Assembly: GCA_009739215.1 (NCBI GenBank)
Contig: VSJF01000001.1
Location: 2,294,001-2,358,000 of the forward strand
Direction: 5' to 3'
Source: Floccularia luteovirens
Lineage: Eukaryota; Basidiomycota; Agaricomycetes; Agaricales; Squamanitaceae
DNA length: 64,000 nucleotides
Positions 60,217 to 64,000 of the stretch are shown piece after piece (positions within the stretch are counted from its first letter, which is position 1; the number at the start of each line of letters is the position of its first letter). Under the pieces are notes generated by a model, which ran no database searches, was not told the origin of the DNA, and was given only the letters and a program-made list of their open reading frames with translations. The position numbers were made by a program, and so were the translations under genes.

Positions 60217-62081
60217 ATGAGCAATCCTTCAACGTCCCTGTCCCTCCGGGAGTCGAAATACGTGGAAGTACAGGATGGAAATCTTATTCTTGTAAGGTTA
60301 CCGAACAACGACGTACGTAGTGTGAAAATTGAGAAGGATACGTGAGTAGAGTAATTCTAAGATTGATTCCTGGTCATCATTTTCTTTCACATCACCTTGC
60401 AGGCTTGCCGTTGTTGGAAAATTCGGAAGCTTTTATGCCAACGAACTAATCAACCAACCGTACGGACTGACCTATGAAATCTCTAACAAAAAATTGAAAG
60501 TTATTCCTCCACGCTCGCTAGAAGAAGTTGGTGAGTGATATATGGCCTATACTGGGAGACATTTATTTATGTTGCAGAGGATACCGATGCGACAAATGAG
60601 TTGATTAACGATGGTGAATTTGTTCAGCCATTAACCTTGGAAGAAATACAAGCCTTGAAACAGGCTGGTGTCCACGCTTCTGTGAGATATATATACCTCC
60701 ACTATTTTTTTCAGGCTAACTCCCTGATGCAGGACATAATCAAGAAACAAATAGAACAACATGCGAACTACTCTCTGAAAACGGAGTATAGCAAAGAAAA
60801 GTACAAAAAACGTAAAGAAGCAAAGTATGACATATTATTCAATTTCATGTCTGTATCATCTAATAAATGTCTGCAGATATTCTAAATTTTTTACGACTAT
60901 TGAACCCACCTTGTTCAATGTTTGCGAATACTGGTTCTCAAAAGACCAAGTACGCATTAGAGATGTCAGGATTGATACCTTATCCCAAATGCTAAACCTC
61001 GCCAATATACAACCTGGAGGAAGATACATTGCAGTTGACGACGCTTCAGGACTGATTGTTGCGGGCATACTAGAAAGAATGGGAGGTAAGACTGGTATCG
61101 TATTTTCCGTTGACCAATGCAATAACTTCTCACAAGGGATGGGCAAACTTATAGCTATCTGCGACACTGACTCACCGCCGGCATTTCCTGTTGTTACACA
61201 TATGAACTTTCGTCCGGAAGCTACTCGTGTTCTATTTTCTCTTAATTGGGCTACAGCTGAAGAACAGCATACACCTTGTAAGTAAGTTGAAAGCGTCACA
61301 ATTTAAATATCATTTCCTCATAACTCGGTAGTAATTCCACCCTCGGATCTTCCTACCGAAGAAGTAAGATCAGAAAGGCAAAAATCCAGGCTAAATAAAC
61401 GAAAAACAGCAACGGGAATCCTAAATAATACTCGTGAGGAACTTTTTAGTGGAGAATTTGACAGGTAAATGGCACTAGATTTTTCTTGTTTCACCTTTCT
61501 TAATAAATTGCGGGGAATATTTATCTGTAGCCTATTGATCGCAAGCGAATATGATCCTTTTTCGATCCTGGAAAGACTCGTCCCATACCTTGCTGGGTCA
61601 GCTGCCATAGTTATTCACAGTCCCTATATACAGGTAAATTCTTGGGATTGTTTACATAAAAAATCCTAACCAGTTTATAGATTCTTTCCGACTTACAGGG
61701 GAAACTAAGAAATTATCCGCAGTACTTGAGCCCCACTGTCACGGAAGCTTGGACCCGTCGGTATCAGGTAGGTATCCGTGTTGAGTGTGGAAGATATGTA
61801 CTGAGATTACTGAAGGTTCTTCCTGGAAGAACTCATCCTATGATGGCTACGTCTGGCACGGGAGGTTTCATCCTCCACACATACAAAGTGTAAGTGTGGC
61901 ATCTTTTCTTGTATGATTAAAACTCTAAAGGCTTCATAGCCATGACAATCCTACCGCATCTCATATTACGTCACACCGTCAGCCGCGAGCGCAAAAGCTG
62001 AAGTCGAATACAACAAGTTCGTCATCTCCAGTCACTCCCAATCCGAAAGGCTTGGACGCGGACGAGTACATTACGACTTAA
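60217..62081 (+). CDS. TRM6: tRNA (adenine58-N1)-methyltransferase non-catalytic subunit
   Basis: RNA-binding partner of TRM61 in the m1A58 enzyme (GCD10 in yeast). The start MSNPSTSLSLRESKYVEVQD leads to NLILVRLPNNDVRSVKIEKD and LAVVGKFGSFYANELINQPY, then GLTYEISNKKLKVIPP, the typical Gcd10 N-terminus. KQIEQHANYSLKTEYSKEKY and KKRKEAKY follow, then TTIEPTLFNVCEYWFSKDQ and IRDVRIDTLSQMLNLANIQP, then GGRYIAVDDASGLIVAGILE, a degenerate Rossmann region lacking a proper SAM-binding motif I. After GEFDSLLIASEYDPFSILER-type sequence comes YLSPTVTEAWTRRYQ and LPGRTHPMMATSGTGGFILH, the C-terminal family block. It ends DADEYITT, TAA 62079-62081. It converges with the sorting nexin gene, 80 bases apart. 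Confidence 0.94.
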
Positions 62082-62161
62082 TAGAATAGTATGACATGGG
62101 TTATTTAATTTAGCATACAATGAAGATGGAACCAGATGGCGTTGCAGTCATTTCTAAGAAA

Positions 62162-64000
62162 TCAAGAATCGTTGGTAGTTTCCGGAAACAGGGCGGAAAA
62201 AGTCTGAGAATAGAAGGAAACATAGAATCAATCGATGGTCAACGTCACAATGGGTAGAAACATACCTCGTCCATTATGGTATATGCAATATGTTGGTTAA
62301 GCCGTCGATTCTGAAGGACGGCAAAAATACGACGTGCTCCGCGGCGTGCATTTGATCTTCCAATCGTGTTTGCAGCAAGGTCTTGGGGAAAAAGAGTTAT
62401 ACAATATCTAACATTCGCAAACTCTCAACATACCTGGAACGAGAAGTGAGAGCTTTTTGTTTGCTTCTTCTCGTGTGCGGATCTTTTCATCAGCTGTGCG
62501 AGGTACAGTCGTTTGTCTGAGTTTACCACCAGGCCAAAGCTCTTCCCGGAACATATTGATATAAATCATTAGGCGGGATTCTGCCAACAATGATTTAATA
62601 GTTTCCCGGAATTTCCTTCATTTAGACGATATACTCAGTACGAGTGCGAAATTACCAAGGACAAAACGAACCTTTCAATTGTGCCACCGAGAAATTGTTG
62701 CAAGATTATCACAATGGCTTGCCGCCGGAGCCAATTGTTCTTCTTATTCAGTTCAAATACAGCGAGCACCAAATCACAGATAGGGGCTGAAAACCAGGAA
62801 GTGCTGGTCTCTCCTTCGAGTGGTTTTAGATCACCAGGAAGTTGCATAAGTGTCGCTTCAGGTGCTGTCTTCCCTGATGCATTCAACGCTTGTGCGACAA
62901 GGTCCTCATCATTCACACCCGAACCTACTATTCCAGCAAACTCAGCTGCTTGTCTGGTCAGTCTTTGTATTATAACATCCAGCATGGAAGGTCCGAAGAA
63001 CATGTCATCAATGCTTTCAGTCACAGAGCGATACATATTCTTAACCAGCGCCGCACCAGAGAAGGGCGCTTGTCGCTTGGATGTAGTACTTGGACGATTG
63101 CCTGCAGTCAAAAATGGGGATTCTCGGGAGAGAAATCCTCGTAATTCATCGCTTTCGCAAACAATTGGAATGGCAATCAGACTCTAGTATTATTCTCAGC
63201 ATTAATAAACGGGCAGCGAATAATCAATAATCAACGTACCTGTAGATATCTCTCCAGTGCAATCCTGCGAGTGTCCAAGAAGCTTCCAGAGAGTGCTGTA
63301 ACAAGTCGCTTTCCAGGAAAGTCTAAATTGCGCACTAATGCGTATCGTTCCCGCAATTTCGTGTGCATACTGAGAAACTCGTTGTAACGTCTGGCGACCA
63401 TCCAACCAGATGCGAAGCTCCCATCAGCAGCTAGTTGTTGAACTTCAACCAAATATCGTACTACAGACTTGCCCTCCTCCTCCCCAACAGTGGAGCTTAC
63501 AATGGCAACTTTTGTCTGGTCGGATAGGAGTCGATTTGCCGCTTCTTGCTGTTCATATTGGAGCTTCTGGAATTGTAGCTCTCTGAGTTCCCTGGTCATT
63601 GATGATTTTGACTTGGTGAGAAGTCTGAGTTCTTTGGTGTCGCCTGTCAATTCCGCCTTTTTTATCAGAGCATCTAACATGTTTTCTTGTGCTTGGAGGT
63701 TCTCAATGTTATCGGCTAATCGAGTTATTTCAAAAGAAAGTTGAAGGTCACCGGGAGCGGCAAGCTGGAATGACCCGTGACTATCGCGAGCCTCTTCGGG
63801 TTCATTGTCGTCTCCATCGTCGGTCTCACCATTGGAAGGATTGTCTCCGAATGCAACGTGCTGTTTGCTGTCGTACTGTGACATTTCAGATTGACGAGTC
63901 CAGTCGCCCAACGCAGGTCTTCTAGCAGGCTCATGTTCCAAAGCCATTATGTCGGTCAGTGCAGCGTGAATAGCCTCCATTCGTTTCTCTTCTGCTCTTT
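62162..64000 (-). CDS. PX-domain sorting nexin (Mdm1/SNX13-SNX19-SNX25-like), 5' part outside window
   Basis: The visible part begins with a linker rich in acidic residues and predicted helices (ITRLADNIENLQAQENMLDA, TKSKSSMTRELRELQFQKLQ). The PX domain follows: VVRYLVEVQQLA, ASGWMVARRYNEFLSMHTKL (R-R-Y-x-x-F phosphoinositide motif), NLDFPGKRLVTALSG and SFLDTRRIALERYLQ. After a variable linker comes the nexin C domain: ISFMYRSVTESIDDMF-like sequence, PICDLVLAVFELNKKNNWLR, RQAIVIILQQFLGGTIER, then RLMIYINMFREELWPGGKLR. The end ARRIFAVLQNRRLNQHIAYT leads through a final intron to TFSALFPETTNDS, TGA 62162-62164. Family members have N-terminal membrane helices, PXA and often RGS domains, expected beyond 64000. 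Mdm1 tethers ER to vacuole/endosomes; that role is inferred. Confidence 0.9.

Overview
The window looks like a gene-dense nuclear contig from a basidiomycete fungus, probably an agaricomycete. The reasons are the many short introns (about 45-65 nt, GT...AG, often with a CTAAT/CTAAC-like branch site a few bases before the acceptor), very short intergenic gaps, a polyporopepsin-like secreted aspartic protease, a Zn2Cys6 regulator, a MoaA-MoaC fusion and a Lgl/tomosyn protein with an R-SNARE tail. I found no rRNA, tRNA, CRISPR array, complete transposon or viral gene. Exon joins below were worked out by hand from reading frame, splice signals and family conservation. Many true starts and stops differ from the longest open frames.

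Layout. 1-1946 (-): 3'-truncated Zn2Cys6 regulator. 2617-3797 (-): NIPSNAP mitochondrial protein. 3964-5743 (-): membrane-anchored glycosyltransferase-like protein. 5798-6629 (-): proteasome beta-3. 6839-9012 (+): molybdenum cofactor protein MoaA-MoaC. 9112-9644 (-): TRP14-like thioredoxin. 9988-11546 (-): secreted Thr-rich repeat protein. 12112-15277 (-): EF-hand aspartate/glutamate mitochondrial carrier. 15560-17434 (-): TRM5. 17542-18750 (+): TatD-like hydrolase. 18847-19773 (-): Golgi SNARE GOS1. 20127-24291 (-): SRO7/Lgl/tomosyn. 24546-29322 (-): long coiled-coil protein. 30599-32504 (+): DUF89/ARMT1 metal phosphatase. 34155-40376 (+): one intact A1 aspartic protease followed by three increasingly decayed copies. 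40672-42323 (-): RING-H2 ubiquitin ligase. 42690-48422 (+): ABCC transporter. 48556-49416 (+): single-pass membrane protein. 49580-49892 (-): doubtful small gene. 49923-50791 (+): riboflavin synthase. 50985-52904 (+): disordered coiled-coil protein. 53090-57691 (-): class I myosin. 57993-60110 (-): UCS myosin chaperone. 60217-62081 (+): TRM6. 62162-64000 (-): PX-domain sorting nexin, running off the window.

Most genes are housekeeping and act in unrelated pathways. Some neighbours share a theme: the class I myosin lies next to a UCS myosin chaperone, and GOS1 lies next to SRO7, both in vesicle fusion. Several pairs are divergent with about 30-210 bp between start codons. The only accessory-type region is 32.5-40.6 kb, with the protease array and a possible LTR remnant.

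The most interesting signals are: (1) an intron in the MoaA-MoaC gene whose retention would end MoaA exactly on the conserved Gly-Gly, while splicing makes the fusion, echoing the human MOCS1 logic; (2) the decaying protease array; (3) an apparent one-base frame break in the SRO7 SNARE region; (4) extreme first or micro exons (ATG-only first coding exons in PUP3 and the myosin; a 15-nt exon supplying the sixth zinc cysteine of the regulator); and (5) three inferred GC-AG introns.
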